Assembly: GCF_009649225.1 (NCBI RefSeq)
Contig: NZ_WJPP01000003.1
Span: 186,001-250,000 of the forward strand
Source: Spiribacter salilacus
GTDB lineage: Bacteria > Pseudomonadota > Gammaproteobacteria > Nitrococcales > Nitrococcaceae
Reading direction: 5' to 3'
Length of the DNA stretch: 64,000 nt
The notes under the pieces are model-generated. The model ran no database searches. It was not told where the DNA came from and saw nothing but the letters and a program-made list of their open reading frames with translations. This document shows positions 15,820 through 25,768 of this stretch, one piece after another; positions within the stretch are counted from its first letter, which is position 1, and every line of letters starts with the position of its first letter. A program made the position numbers and the translations under genes.

Positions 15820-18177
15820 ATGCCGTTGAGAGACCCTGTCTGTCCAGTCTTTAACAGCCAAATTTTTGATGCCGAGCTCGTTTCGCCGGCAGAAAATGTG
15901 ATTGAGCACCTCAATCATAGTGCGCGCGGTGGACGGCGAATTGTCTTGACGGGGCCTACCTTTAGCGGCCGCAGCAGTACCTTACGGGCCTGGCTTAACC
16001 AAACCCAAAAGCCTCAATTTGCCTATTTTCATGCCACCGGTTTAAACCCAGATCGCGATCATCCGGCCGGGGTTATTTACGGGTTGATTGCTGCTATTCG
16101 CGAACAGTTAGGTGTACTTGATGCCATACCACTGGATGAATCGGGCCTGCGAGAATCCCTGCCCAACTGGCTGGCAAGGCTCGGCACCCAACCCTCGGTG
16201 ATTATCATTGATGATATCGACCAAATATCCGGCAGCGATCTGACGGGCGAGCCTGACTGGCTGCCACCCTACCTACCGCCCGAGCTGACCCTGATTGTAA
16301 GCGCTGAGCGTGGCCTGCTGGCTGAACGCCTGCGCAGCTCGGGCTGGGAAGGGGTGGATATGAATCGTAGCGCCCAGCACGATCTTACCCAAACCCAGGC
16401 GCTAATTGAGCAAGCAGCACAAACCCCCGCTCTGCGCGAGGCACTACGCCTACTGGCCGTGACCCCGCAAGGCCTTGAGCCCGCACAGCTCGAGGCGCTC
16501 GGTGCGCGTCAGCCCGATTTTCCGGATCAACGGCTGGTTATTACGCACCCCGCTATTCGCAAAGCGGTGCAGCGACTGCTGATTAGCGGCAGTGCTGAGG
16601 CGCGTCGCCTACATGCGCTACTCGCCAACGAAATGCCCACCCCGCTTTTACAAGCCCGTGAATTGGCAAACGCCGCTGAATGGGCAGCATTGCTGGAAAT
16701 GCTGGCAGAAACCGACCAACTCCTGCTGTGGCGCGATGACCCCTTTGCCTGGCAATCGCTTTGGGTTGAGTTACCGGCACGCGACACCGCCATCAGCCAT
16801 TTGCTGCGCCAACTCGACACCCTACGCAAGACCGAACCCGCAGATACTGCCGAGCGCCTTGCCATGGCACATACCAATGCCGCGCGCATTCTTGATCAGC
16901 TCGATGCAACAGACGCCGCGGCCAGCATCCGGCTTGCCGCGCACAAACAGCTCACGCGCATTGCGCCGAATACCTTGGCCAGCGCGCATGCCACACACCA
17001 CTACGCGGCCGTTGATCTATCAGAATCAAACCCAGAGCAAGCCGCCGCCTTACTGCAACAAGCGCTTAGCGTGCGCCAACAAGCCTTGGGCGATGACCAT
17101 CCCGACACCCGATCCACTCGGCACGCTCTTGCCGCCGCGTGGGAAGCCGCCGGCCAGCTTGAGCAGGCCATTGCCGAATACTCCGCGCTGGTCGCCACGC
17201 GTGAGGCCCATTTGGGTCGAGAGCATCCGGCCTTAATTCCGCTGCTCGGCAATTTAGGCGCCGCACAACGGGCCGCCAATCAGATTGAGCGCGCACGCGG
17301 GCCATTCGAGCGGGCTGTCAAATTGGCTGAAGCCGCCAGCAGCGGACCCAGCCCCGCCCTTGCTGTGGCGCTCGATAACCTCGCCAGTCTGCTTTACGCC
17401 GGGCAAGACCATGCGGGCGCGGAAGCGCGCTATCGCCAAGCACTCGACGTAACGCAAACGTTATTTGGCCCTGGGCATCCAGCCACCGCGGCGGCCATCC
17501 ATAACTTAGGGACGGTGCTAGATGCCCAAGAGCAATTTAACGAGGCGGCACGCTGCTTCCGGCAGGCAGTAGACATCCGAACCCAAGCGCTCGGGCGCGA
17601 GCATGCCGAAACGGCAACCAGTCTGCACAATCTAGCCGGCATACTAGATGTAACCGGGCAGCGCGAAGAGGCCGAAACCCTCTATCGCGAGGCCATCGCC
17701 ATTTGGCAGGCGGTAGTGGGTGATGAACACCCGGCCACCGCCACTAGCATTAATAACCTGGCAGATTTGCTACGCGAAAATGGCCGCTTAGACGAAGCCC
17801 AACCCCTGTATGAAGAAAATCTACAGCGCTGGCGCAATTTGTATGGAGACGAACATCCCAACACGGCCATGACCGCTGCCGAACTCGGCGGCCTACATGC
17901 CGATGCCAGCCGACCTCAGCAGGCCGAGCCCATGTTGCGTGAGGCAGTGCAAAGACTCGAGCGCATCATGGGGGTTGATAGCACCCTACATATTGATAGC
18001 CTCTGCCGACTTGCCGCACTGCTTCGCACGCAGGGTCGCGCTGCCGAGGGGGTCGCGCTGCTTGAAGCCGCCTATGACAAAGCCGCCGGAACAACACGTA
18101 TTTTATCTCCCCGTTTACAAAAACTCCGCCGTCACCTCGATGGCTTACGCAAAGCGGTGAAAGGAACTGACACATGA
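15820..18177 (+). CDS. STAND-like P-loop ATPase with kinesin-light-chain-type TPRs
   Basis: A protein of about 785 aa. The N-terminal third looks like an AAA/STAND NTPase: a P-loop variant GPTFSGRSS near residues 45-53, in which the usual Lys is Arg, and a Walker B-like SVIIIDDIDQI near 127. A winged-helix-like link follows. The C-terminal half (about 400-760) has 42-residue TPRs of the kinesin-light-chain class, each with an LG.EHP.T...L.NLA pattern. No signal peptide, membrane segment or effector domain is seen. TPR/STAND proteins often sense a partner, but no target is evident. An ATG at 15811 exists; the one at 15820 has AGGA at better spacing. Coupled by ATGA to the next gene. Confidence 0.8.
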   Translation: MPLRDPVCPVFNSQIFDAELVSPAENVIEHLNHSARGGRRIVLTGPTFSGRSSTLRAWLNQTQKPQFAYFHATGLNPDRDHPAGVIYGLIAAIREQLGVLDAIPLDESGLRESLPNWLARLGTQPSVIIIDDIDQISGSDLTGEPDWLPPYLPPELTLIVSAERGLLAERLRSSGWEGVDMNRSAQHDLTQTQALIEQAAQTPALREALRLLAVTPQGLEPAQLEALGARQPDFPDQRLVITHPAIRKAVQRLLISGSAEARRLHALLANEMPTPLLQARELANAAEWAALLEMLAETDQLLLWRDDPFAWQSLWVELPARDTAISHLLRQLDTLRKTEPADTAERLAMAHTNAARILDQLDATDAAASIRLAAHKQLTRIAPNTLASAHATHHYAAVDLSESNPEQAAALLQQALSVRQQALGDDHPDTRSTRHALAAAWEAAGQLEQAIAEYSALVATREAHLGREHPALIPLLGNLGAAQRAANQIERARGPFERAVKLAEAASSGPSPALAVALDNLASLLYAGQDHAGAEARYRQALDVTQTLFGPGHPATAAAIHNLGTVLDAQEQFNEAARCFRQAVDIRTQALGREHAETATSLHNLAGILDVTGQREEAETLYREAIAIWQAVVGDEHPATATSINNLADLLRENGRLDEAQPLYEENLQRWRNLYGDEHPNTAMTAAELGGLHADASRPQQAEPMLREAVQRLERIMGVDSTLHIDSLCRLAALLRTQGRAAEGVALLEAAYDKAAGTTRILSPRLQKLRRHLDGLRKAVKGTDT

Positions 18178-18836
18178 ACATCTCACTGCCACCGGTATTT
18201 GATGTGATTTATTTAGACGCGGTCGATAGCGTGACCGCCGAATTACAACGTCGCGCTGCTGAGGGTGCAGAAGAGGGCACCCTGATTTGGGCAGGCGAAC
18301 AAACCCAAGGCAAAGGCCAGCATGGCCCATGGGTTTCTCCGCCCGGTGGGCTGTATTGCGCGGTATTGCTACGCCCTGACTTTGCCAAGGCGCACTGGCC
18401 TGAAATTGGGCCGGTGGCATTGCTGGCACTCGGCACCGCTGTGGCCGAGCTTCTGCCACCCATGACCGGGCTGGATTTTGCCTGGCCTAACGATGTTTTA
18501 GTGAATGGCTACAAAGTGGGCGGTATTAGCCTGCAGCAAGCCGCGCCCGATGGATTAATCATTACCGCGCAGCTCAATGTTGCCCCCCCAGTGGAGGCAT
18601 GGGAGTACGCCTCTTTACTGGCAGATGGTGCCGCAGAGACCACACCGGGTGAGGCACTTGAGCGCTATGCCCGGTATTTGCTCGATAATCTGCAGCGCTG
18701 GCATGACGAAGGCATCGCCTCTATTTATCGCTCAATGCGTGCCCGAGGCATGCCCGGCATTGAACGCGACGGCAGCCTGGCTGAGCCTAGTCAATTTACC
18801 CCCCTAAGCGATTTCTTTGCCGAGGTCACTCAATGA
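18174..18836 (+). CDS. Biotin/lipoate protein ligase-like protein
   Basis: A 220-aa member of the biotin/lipoate A/B ligase superfamily. It has [15 protein letters not shown] near residues 104-118, matching the WPND...K.GGI core of BirA with the catalytic-type Lys. The adenylate loop is unusual: [19 protein letters not shown] near 41-59 in place of the GRGRRGR-type loop. It lacks an N-terminal DNA-binding domain and the usual C-terminal domain. The changed loop leaves its substrate open; it may not be the cell's main biotin ligase. The start overlaps the TPR gene (ATGA) and the end overlaps hemF, so the three are translated as a set. Confidence 0.78.
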   Translation: MNISLPPVFDVIYLDAVDSVTAELQRRAAEGAEEGTLIWAGEQTQGKGQHGPWVSPPGGLYCAVLLRPDFAKAHWPEIGPVALLALGTAVAELLPPMTGLDFAWPNDVLVNGYKVGGISLQQAAPDGLIITAQLNVAPPVEAWEYASLLADGAAETTPGEALERYARYLLDNLQRWHDEGIASIYRSMRARGMPGIERDGSLAEPSQFTPLSDFFAEVTQ

Positions 18837-19744
18837 GCGAAGTGGTTGATACGCCGGCCGTTAAACATTACCTCCTCGATTTGCAGACGCGTATCTGCGA
18901 GGGGCTAGCCGATTTAGAACCCGAGCAAGATTTTCATGAAGATCGCTGGGAGCGCTCACAAGGCGGCGGTGGGCAAAGCCGGGTGCTGACCGACGGCCAA
19001 GTCTTTGAGCAGGCCGGCGTAAACTTCTCGCATGTGCATGGCGATCATCTGCCCGCCACAGCCACTGAGCGCCGCCCCGAGCTAGCAGGCCGATCTTTTC
19101 AAGCGCTTGGGGTGTCGTTAGTCATTCACCCCCGCAACCCCTACGTGCCAACCTCACATGCCAATGTGCGCTTTTTTGTTGCTGATGCACCCAATGCACC
19201 GCCGATTTGGTGGTTTGGCGGCGGTTTTGATTTAACCCCCTTTTACCCGTTTAAAACCGACTGCCAGCATTGGCATCGTATTGCCAAAGAGGCGGTCACG
19301 CCGTTTGGAGAAACGCTTTACCCGCGCTTTAAAAAATGGTGCGACGACTACTTCTACCTACCCCATCGCAACGAAGCGCGTGGCATTGGCGGATTGTTTT
19401 TTGATGACTACGATGAAGGCGGTTTTGATGCGGCTTTTGGCTTAATGCAGGCTGTTGGCAATGCCTACCTACCCGCTTATCTGCCGATTGTTCATGCCCG
19501 CCAGGCAACACCATTTACCGAGCACGAACGCGCCTTTCAGCTCTACCGACGCGGTCGTTACGTTGAGTTTAACCTGCTCTATGACCGCGGCACTCGCTTT
19601 GGGATTCAATCGGGAGGGCGCACCGAATCCATCCTGATGTCCATGCCACCATTGGCTCGATGGGAGTATGGATACACGGCCGAGGAGGGCTCAGCAGAGG
19701 CGGAACTGACGGATTATTATCTCGTCCCACGACAGTGGGTTTGA
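18833..19744 (+). CDS. hemF: Oxygen-dependent coproporphyrinogen III oxidase HemF
   Basis: Converts coproporphyrinogen III to protoporphyrinogen IX with O2 in haem synthesis. The 303-aa protein is full length. Family signatures include [55 protein letters not shown], the [15 protein letters not shown] block and the C-terminal [25 protein letters not shown] region. It is the third gene of a coupled trio with the TPR protein and the ligase-like protein. This is an odd setting, because hemF often stands with aroE or tsaC in other gammaproteobacteria. Confidence 0.97.
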   Translation: MSEVVDTPAVKHYLLDLQTRICEGLADLEPEQDFHEDRWERSQGGGGQSRVLTDGQVFEQAGVNFSHVHGDHLPATATERRPELAGRSFQALGVSLVIHPRNPYVPTSHANVRFFVADAPNAPPIWWFGGGFDLTPFYPFKTDCQHWHRIAKEAVTPFGETLYPRFKKWCDDYFYLPHRNEARGIGGLFFDDYDEGGFDAAFGLMQAVGNAYLPAYLPIVHARQATPFTEHERAFQLYRRGRYVEFNLLYDRGTRFGIQSGGRTESILMSMPPLARWEYGYTAEEGSAEAELTDYYLVPRQWV

Positions 19745-19767
19745 GCCTCCGCCTGCAGCCTTTATCA

Positions 19768-19798
19768 CATCATTTGTTCCCCACAGTCTTAAATGATG
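19768..19798. repeat. Perfect 8-bp inverted repeat upstream of aceE
   Basis: CATCATTT (19768-19775) and AAATGATG (19791-19798) are exact reverse complements separated by 15 bases, with CCCCA/TGGGG adding an alternative pairing. It lies 24 bp after the hemF stop in the 207-bp gap before aceE. No U-run follows, so an operator or mRNA structure is more likely than a terminator. It does not match the PdhR box. The rest of this gap shows no convincing promoter to me. Confidence 0.35.
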
Positions 19799-19951
19799 GG
19801 GTTACATCGCTAACAGACTCGGGTACTTTGGCGGGATGCTTAACGCGGAATTTTCCGCACTGCAACAATAGCCTACGTCACTTTAAGCGCTAGCCAGAAG
19901 CAAAATGGGGCGTTAATCTGATGCGGCGAGATAGTAAAAAAGAGGTAATCG

Positions 19952-22633
19952 ATGGCAGCAATAATCAAGCCGATGCCGACGCCGGGTGACCCGGATCCGC
20001 AAGAGACTCGGGAGTGGCTCGAAGCCATTCAATCCGTTCTTGAATATGACGGGCCAGAACGTGCGCAGTTTTTGCTCGAACGCTTGGTTGATGCGGCCCG
20101 ACGCAGCGGTGGCCAGCTTCCTTTTAAGGCCACAACTGCCTACCAAAACACCATTCCAACGCATCTCGAAGCGCCCATGCCCGGCGATGGCGCGCTCGAA
20201 AAACGAATTCGCTCGATCATTCGCTGGAACGCCATGGCGATGGTCGTGCAGGCAAACCGTGATCGCGATGGCATTGGTGGGCATATTGCCTCGTTTGCCT
20301 CATCTGCCACGCTCTACGAAGTCGGCTTTAACCACTTCTGGCATGCCGCCACCGAAGATCATGGTGGCGATCTGATTTTTATACAGGGTCATTCGGCACC
20401 CGGTATTTACGCCCGCGCCTTCTTAGAGGGCCGCTTGAGCGAAGAAGACTTACATAACTTTAGGGCTGATCTTGCTAAAACCGGCAAGCCGCTGTCCTCT
20501 TACCCACACCCCTGGCTGATGCCTGACTTTTGGCAGCTGCCCACAGTCTCCATGGGCTTAGGCCCCATCATGGGCGTTTATCAGGCGCGCTTTCTAAAAT
20601 ACCTCCACAATCGCGGCATTGTTGATACCAGCAACCGCAAGGTGTGGGTGTTTTGTGGCGATGGCGAAATGGATGAGCCCGAGAGCTTGGGCGCCATCGG
20701 CGTTGCCGCCCGTGAGGAACTCGACAACCTTATCTTTGTGGTCAACTGCAACCTGCAGCGCCTCGATGGCCCGGTCCGTGGCAACGGCAAAATCATTCAA
20801 GAGCTTGAAGGCGAATTCCGCGGTGCCGGGTGGAATGTGCTTAAAGTCATTTGGGGTTCGGCTTGGGACAAGCTGCTTGCGCAGGATCATGCTGGCCTGC
20901 TGCGGCAGCGCATGGAAGAAGCCGTTGATGGCGAATACCAAAACTTTAAAGCAAAAGGCGGTGCCTACACGCGAGAGCACTTCTTTGGTAAGTATCCTGA
21001 GCTTAAAGAAATGGTGGCCAACCTATCGGATGACGACATTTACCGTTTAAATCGCGGTGGCCACGACCCCTCTAAGGTGTATAACGCCTACAAAACCGCC
21101 ACCGAGCATACCGGCCAACCCACCGTTATTCTTGCCAAAACCGTCAAAGGCTATGGCATGGGCGAAGCGGGCGAAGGCCAAAACATTACCCATCAACAAA
21201 AGAAGATGGCCGAGCAAGCACTTAAAGAATTTCGGGATCGTTTCCAAATTCCAGTGCCAGACGACAAAGTGGCCGATGCTCCCTTTTACCGCCCCCCTGA
21301 AGACTCACCAGAGATTAAATATCTCAGAGAGCGGCGTGATGAACTCGGTGGGCATCTGCCGGCGCGCAACGTTACCGCCGAGCCATTAAAAGCGCCCGAT
21401 CTTTCGGCTTTTGATGTACTGCTCAAAGACAGTGGCGAGCGGGAAATGTCGACCACCATGGCCTATGTGCGGGCCTTGTCTGTAATTGCGCGTGATAAAA
21501 CACTCGCACCGCGTTTAGTGCCCATCGTGCCCGATGAGGCACGCACCTTTGGTATGGAAGGGCTGTTTCGGCAAATTGGTATTTATGCACCCAAGGGGCA
21601 GCTCTACGAGCCCCAAGATGCCGACCAGCTCATGTACTATCGCGAAGACCAAAAGGGCCAAATTCTGCAGGAAGGCATTAACGAAGCGGGCGCCATGTCC
21701 AGCTGGATTGCAGCGGCCACCGCGTATGCCAATCACGGCGTCGAGATGATCCCGTTTTATGCGTACTACTCGATGTTTGGTTTCCAGCGGATTGGTGATT
21801 TGGCGTGGGCGGCCGGCGACATGCAGGCTAAAGGTTTTCTGATGGGTGGCACTGCTGGCCGCACAACACTCAACGGTGAAGGCCTGCAGCATGAAGACGG
21901 TCATAGCCACTTAATGAGTGCCACTATTCCGAACTGCATTTCCTACGACCCCACCTTTGCTTACGAAATGGCCGTTATCATTCAGGATGGAATGCGGCGG
22001 ATGTATGAAGACCAAGAGCCGGTTTTCTACTACATCACGATGATGAACGAAAACTATCATCAGCCCGCCATGCCAAAAGGCGCTGAAGAAGGCATTCGCC
22101 GCGGTATGTACCTGTTGCAAAAGGGCGGTCGTGGCAAAAAGCGTGTGCAGCTGATGGGCTCGGGCACCATCTTAATTGAGGTGATGGCCGCCGCCGAGCT
22201 GCTCAAAGCAGACTGGGGTGTTGATTCAGATATCTGGAGCTGTCCATCGTTTACTGAACTACGCCGTGATGGCATTGATTGTGAGCGCTGGAACTTGCTG
22301 CATCCCGAGCAAAAACCACGTACCCCGTATGTTCGTGAGTGCCTTGAGAAGTACGAAGGGCCAATCGTGGCGTCTACCGATTACATGCGCAGCTTCCCTG
22401 ATCAAATTCGCCCCTATTTAGATCGGCATTTCGTGACCCTCGGCACCGATGGCTATGGCCGCTCAGACACCCGAGAGAACCTACGCCGGTTCTTTGAAGT
22501 CGATCGCTACTACGTGACCGTGGCAGCGCTCAAAGCGCTGGCCGATGAAGGGGTTATCAAAGCAGATCAGGTAACCAAGGCGATCAAAAAATACGATATC
22601 GATACCGAAGCACCTAACCCCAGCACTGTCTGA
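19952..22633 (+). CDS. aceE: Pyruvate dehydrogenase E1 component (homodimeric)
   Basis: Thiamine-diphosphate-dependent decarboxylation of pyruvate and acetylation of E2 lipoyl groups. The 893-aa protein has the length of the homodimeric E1. The ThDP/Mg motif GDGEMDEPES...NCNLQRLDGPVRGN is near residues 232-275, with the GHSAPGIYARAF and HEDGHSHL segments also present. The ATG is preceded by GAGGT at seven bases. It is the first gene of an aceE-aceF-lpdA operon, 26 bp before aceF. No pdhR-like regulator is adjacent. Confidence 0.98.
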   Translation: MAAIIKPMPTPGDPDPQETREWLEAIQSVLEYDGPERAQFLLERLVDAARRSGGQLPFKATTAYQNTIPTHLEAPMPGDGALEKRIRSIIRWNAMAMVVQANRDRDGIGGHIASFASSATLYEVGFNHFWHAATEDHGGDLIFIQGHSAPGIYARAFLEGRLSEEDLHNFRADLAKTGKPLSSYPHPWLMPDFWQLPTVSMGLGPIMGVYQARFLKYLHNRGIVDTSNRKVWVFCGDGEMDEPESLGAIGVAAREELDNLIFVVNCNLQRLDGPVRGNGKIIQELEGEFRGAGWNVLKVIWGSAWDKLLAQDHAGLLRQRMEEAVDGEYQNFKAKGGAYTREHFFGKYPELKEMVANLSDDDIYRLNRGGHDPSKVYNAYKTATEHTGQPTVILAKTVKGYGMGEAGEGQNITHQQKKMAEQALKEFRDRFQIPVPDDKVADAPFYRPPEDSPEIKYLRERRDELGGHLPARNVTAEPLKAPDLSAFDVLLKDSGEREMSTTMAYVRALSVIARDKTLAPRLVPIVPDEARTFGMEGLFRQIGIYAPKGQLYEPQDADQLMYYREDQKGQILQEGINEAGAMSSWIAAATAYANHGVEMIPFYAYYSMFGFQRIGDLAWAAGDMQAKGFLMGGTAGRTTLNGEGLQHEDGHSHLMSATIPNCISYDPTFAYEMAVIIQDGMRRMYEDQEPVFYYITMMNENYHQPAMPKGAEEGIRRGMYLLQKGGRGKKRVQLMGSGTILIEVMAAAELLKADWGVDSDIWSCPSFTELRRDGIDCERWNLLHPEQKPRTPYVRECLEKYEGPIVASTDYMRSFPDQIRPYLDRHFVTLGTDGYGRSDTRENLRRFFEVDRYYVTVAALKALADEGVIKADQVTKAIKKYDIDTEAPNPSTV

Positions 22634-22659
22634 GGGTTTTCGGTTAAAGGAGAGTTTGC

Positions 22660-23964
22660 GTGGCAGAGGTCAAGGAAATTACCGTTCCCGACATTGGCGA
22701 TTTCGATGCCGTTGATGTCATTGAGATTTTGGTGGGTCCCGGCGATACCGTCGCCGCTGAAGATTCACTCATTACCTTAGAGAGTGACAAGGCAACCATG
22801 GAGGTGCCCTCCCCCTTTAGCGGCACCATTAAGGAGATTTTAATCAGCGCGGGCGATCAGGTTTCTGAAGGCACCGCCGTGGCTAAAATCGAAGTGGCCG
22901 AAGCGGCCGCTGAACCTGAATCTAAATCTGAGCCTGAGCCTGAGCCCGAACCGGCACCCGAGCCAGAGTCAAAACCTGAGCCGGCGGCTAAAGCTGAGCC
23001 CAAGGCTGAACCTGCCCCAGAACCTGCGCCCGCCGCAGCGCCATCAGATGGCAAACTGGCACATGCCAGCCCGTCAGTACGGCGTTTTGCCCGTGAGCTC
23101 GGTGTTCCGCTGGGTGAAGTCAAAGGGACGGGCCGCAAGGGCCGAATCACTCGCGAAGATGTGCAAAGTTTTGTTAAGAGCGCGCTGAGCGGTGGCGGCA
23201 GTGCTGGCGCTGCGCCCAGCGGTGGCAGCGGTATTCCGCCTATTCCAGCGGTCGACTTTGCCAAATTTGGTGAAATTGAAGAAGTACCGCTATCACGGAT
23301 TAAAAAGCTCTCTGGGCCACATTTACATCGCAGTTGGCTGAACATTCCTCATGTCACGCAATTTGACGATGCAGATATCACGGAACTAGAAGCATTCCGC
23401 CAGCGTGAAAAAGCGGCGGCCGAAAAAGCCGGCGTTAAACTCACGCCACTGGCCTTTTTAGTGAAAGCAGCCGCCTCAGCCCTAGGTGAGCACCCCACCC
23501 TGAACAGCTCGCTCAACCCTGATGGCTCCGCGCTCATCATGAAGCACTACATCAACATTGGGGTTGCGGTAGATACCCCTAATGGGCTGGTCGTACCCGT
23601 CATTAAAGACGCAGACAAAAAAGGCATCTATGCCATTGCGGCCGATTTAGGCGAACTATCGGTTAAAGCGCGTGATGGCAAACTCGGCCCTGGCGACATG
23701 CAAGGCGGCACCTTTAGCATCTCTAGCCTTGGCGGTATTGGCGGCACGGCGTTTACACCGATTGTTAACGCGCCAGAGGTGGCTATTCTGGGTGTTTCTA
23801 AGTCTTCCACACAGCCGGTGTGGGATGGCCAGGCCTTCCAGCCGCGGTTGATGCTGCCGCTAAGCCTGTCCTACGACCACCGCGTGATTGACGGTGCTGC
23901 CGCTGCGCGCTTTACCACTTACCTCTCAAGCCTGCTGGGCGACCTCCGTCGTCTTATCCTATAA
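22660..23964 (+). CDS. aceF: Pyruvate dehydrogenase E2, dihydrolipoamide acetyltransferase
   Basis: Transfers acetyl from lipoyl-lysine to CoA and forms the core of the complex. The 434-aa protein has one lipoyl domain (residues 1-80, lipoyl-Lys in [11 protein letters not shown]). A flexible linker of Glu-Pro and Ala-Pro repeats (about 84-125) follows, then an E1/E3-binding domain ([28 protein letters not shown]) and the catalytic domain with [13 protein letters not shown] near the C-terminus. E. coli AceF has three lipoyl domains; here there is one, and E3 carries another. The start is GTG with GGAGAG upstream. Confidence 0.97.
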   Translation: MAEVKEITVPDIGDFDAVDVIEILVGPGDTVAAEDSLITLESDKATMEVPSPFSGTIKEILISAGDQVSEGTAVAKIEVAEAAAEPESKSEPEPEPEPAPEPESKPEPAAKAEPKAEPAPEPAPAAAPSDGKLAHASPSVRRFARELGVPLGEVKGTGRKGRITREDVQSFVKSALSGGGSAGAAPSGGSGIPPIPAVDFAKFGEIEEVPLSRIKKLSGPHLHRSWLNIPHVTQFDDADITELEAFRQREKAAAEKAGVKLTPLAFLVKAAASALGEHPTLNSSLNPDGSALIMKHYINIGVAVDTPNGLVVPVIKDADKKGIYAIAADLGELSVKARDGKLGPGDMQGGTFSISSLGGIGGTAFTPIVNAPEVAILGVSKSSTQPVWDGQAFQPRLMLPLSLSYDHRVIDGAAAARFTTYLSSLLGDLRRLIL

Positions 23965-23986
23965 GCCGGCCAAGGAGCTTGCATTT

Positions 23987-25762
23987 ATGTCAGAAGAAAA
24001 GGAAATCCGCGTCCCCGATATTGGCGATTTTGATGCGGTTGAAATCATCGAAATCTTGGTTGCGCCGGGGGATAGCGTTGAGGCAGAAGCTTCACTGATT
24101 ACGCTGGAAAGCGACAAAGCCACCATGGAGGTGCCGGCACCGTTTGATTGCACCATCACCACACTAAAAGTGAACGTTGGCGATAGCGTGGCTAAAGGCG
24201 ATCTGATTGCCTTGGCCACAGCGGCCGACGCAGAGGCAGATGACGCGCCCGCTAACACGCCAACTGAGGCGCCAGCCGCTGACAAGCCAGCACCAGCCGC
24301 TGAAAAACCTGCGCCCGCACCGGCACCGACACCAGCCGCTGCTGCCCCAGATGATGCCGACTGCGACTTAGTCGTGATTGGAGCCGGCCCAGGCGGTTAT
24401 TCAGCGGCATTTCGCGCCGCCGATCTGGGTTTAAAAGTGATTTTGGTAGAGCGCTATGCCGCACTAGGCGGTGTTTGCTTAAATGTGGGCTGCATTCCGT
24501 CCAAAGCACTGCTGCATGCCGCTAAGGTGATTGATGACGCGGAGTTTTTTGCCGATCACGGCATTAAATTCAGCAAGCCCAAAATTGACCTGAAAAAGCT
24601 TGAGGCCTGGAAATCAAGCGTTGTCGGTAAACTCACCGGCGGCCTGCAAGGCCTTGCTAAGCAACGCAAAGTAGAAGTGGTAACGGGCAAGGCGGGCTTT
24701 ACTGACCCACATACCCTGAATGTGGAAACCGACGACGGTAGCCGTGCCATTCGCTTTCGTCACTGCATTATCGCGGCTGGCTCGCGCCCGGTGGCCCCGC
24801 CCGGTTTTGACCTCAAACACCCTCGCATCATGGACTCTACCGATGCGCTGGAGCTTGAAGAGATCCCCAAACGGCTGCTGATTGTTGGCGGCGGCATCAT
24901 TGGTCTTGAAATGGCCTCGGTTTATCATGCTCTGGGCAGCGAAATCACGGTGGTTGAGCTGGCTGATCGCCTCATGACCGGCGCCGATGCGGATATCGTT
25001 AAACCGTTCCGCAAAATCATCGATAAGCGCTATGCCAACATCTACTTAAAAACTCGCGTGGTCTCGCTAAGCGCTGATGATAAAGGCGTTGATGTTGAGT
25101 TTGAGGGCGATAAAGCACCGGCCAAAGATCGCTTTGACCGGGTTCTAGTCTCGGTCGGCCGCCGCCCCAACACCGATGGGTTAAATATTGAGGCCAGCGG
25201 GCTATCGCTGCAGGATAACGGCTGCATTGCGGCAGATGATCAAATGCGCACCGCCGTTGAACATATCTTTGCCATTGGTGATGTGATTGGCCAGCCCATG
25301 CTTGCGCATAAAGCCGTGCACGAAGGCAAGGTGGCAGCCGAGGTAATCGGCGGTGAGAAAAGCGGCTTTGATGGCCGTGTTATTCCTTCTGTGGCTTACA
25401 CCGACCCTGAAGTGGCCTGGGTGGGCGTTACCCAAGAGCAAGCCAAGGCAGAAGGGCTGGCCGTTGAAGTGGGCACCTTCCCCTGGGCGGCCAATGGCCG
25501 GTCACTCTCGTTAGGGCGGGATGAGGGCGTGACTAAACTCATTTTTGAAAAAGACACCGAGCGAGTGATTGGCGCGGGCATTGTCGGCACCAACGCCGGC
25601 GATCTTATTGCCGAAGTGGCGCTTGCCATTGAGATGGGTGCCGATATGCACGACATCGGGCTTACCATTCATCCGCATCCGACGCTGTCTGAGTCGGTGG
25701 CGATGGCAGCCGAGGCCGCCGCGGGAACGTTAACGGATCTTTATATGCCACGGAAACGCTAG
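23987..25762 (+). CDS. lpdA: Dihydrolipoamide dehydrogenase (E3) with N-terminal lipoyl domain
   Basis: Reoxidises the lipoyl groups of the pyruvate dehydrogenase complex with FAD and NAD+. The 591-aa protein begins with a lipoyl domain (lipoyl-Lys in [11 protein letters not shown]) very similar to that of aceF, then an Ala-Pro linker (about 90-120). The E3 body follows: FAD site [17 protein letters not shown], redox disulfide [16 protein letters not shown] site [17 protein letters not shown] and the C-terminal HPHPTLSES with the catalytic His-Glu. The start is ATG 23987 after AAGGAG; an upstream in-frame start would overlap aceF. Lipoyl-E3 fusions are known in several proteobacteria. Confidence 0.97.
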   Translation: MSEEKEIRVPDIGDFDAVEIIEILVAPGDSVEAEASLITLESDKATMEVPAPFDCTITTLKVNVGDSVAKGDLIALATAADAEADDAPANTPTEAPAADKPAPAAEKPAPAPAPTPAAAAPDDADCDLVVIGAGPGGYSAAFRAADLGLKVILVERYAALGGVCLNVGCIPSKALLHAAKVIDDAEFFADHGIKFSKPKIDLKKLEAWKSSVVGKLTGGLQGLAKQRKVEVVTGKAGFTDPHTLNVETDDGSRAIRFRHCIIAAGSRPVAPPGFDLKHPRIMDSTDALELEEIPKRLLIVGGGIIGLEMASVYHALGSEITVVELADRLMTGADADIVKPFRKIIDKRYANIYLKTRVVSLSADDKGVDVEFEGDKAPAKDRFDRVLVSVGRRPNTDGLNIEASGLSLQDNGCIAADDQMRTAVEHIFAIGDVIGQPMLAHKAVHEGKVAAEVIGGEKSGFDGRVIPSVAYTDPEVAWVGVTQEQAKAEGLAVEVGTFPWAANGRSLSLGRDEGVTKLIFEKDTERVIGAGIVGTNAGDLIAEVALAIEMGADMHDIGLTIHPHPTLSESVAMAAEAAAGTLTDLYMPRKR

Positions 25763-25768
25763 TTCGGT

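Noticed and set aside
15820-18177. STAND/TPR ATPase as an antiphage NLR-like system
   Set aside because: No effector domain, no neighbouring defence genes and no base-composition shift; surrounded by metabolic genes. Kept only as an unexplained protein.
22920-23040. Tandem DNA repeat in aceF
   Set aside because: The repetition is the Glu-Pro/Ala-Pro linker typical of E2 proteins and is explained by protein composition.
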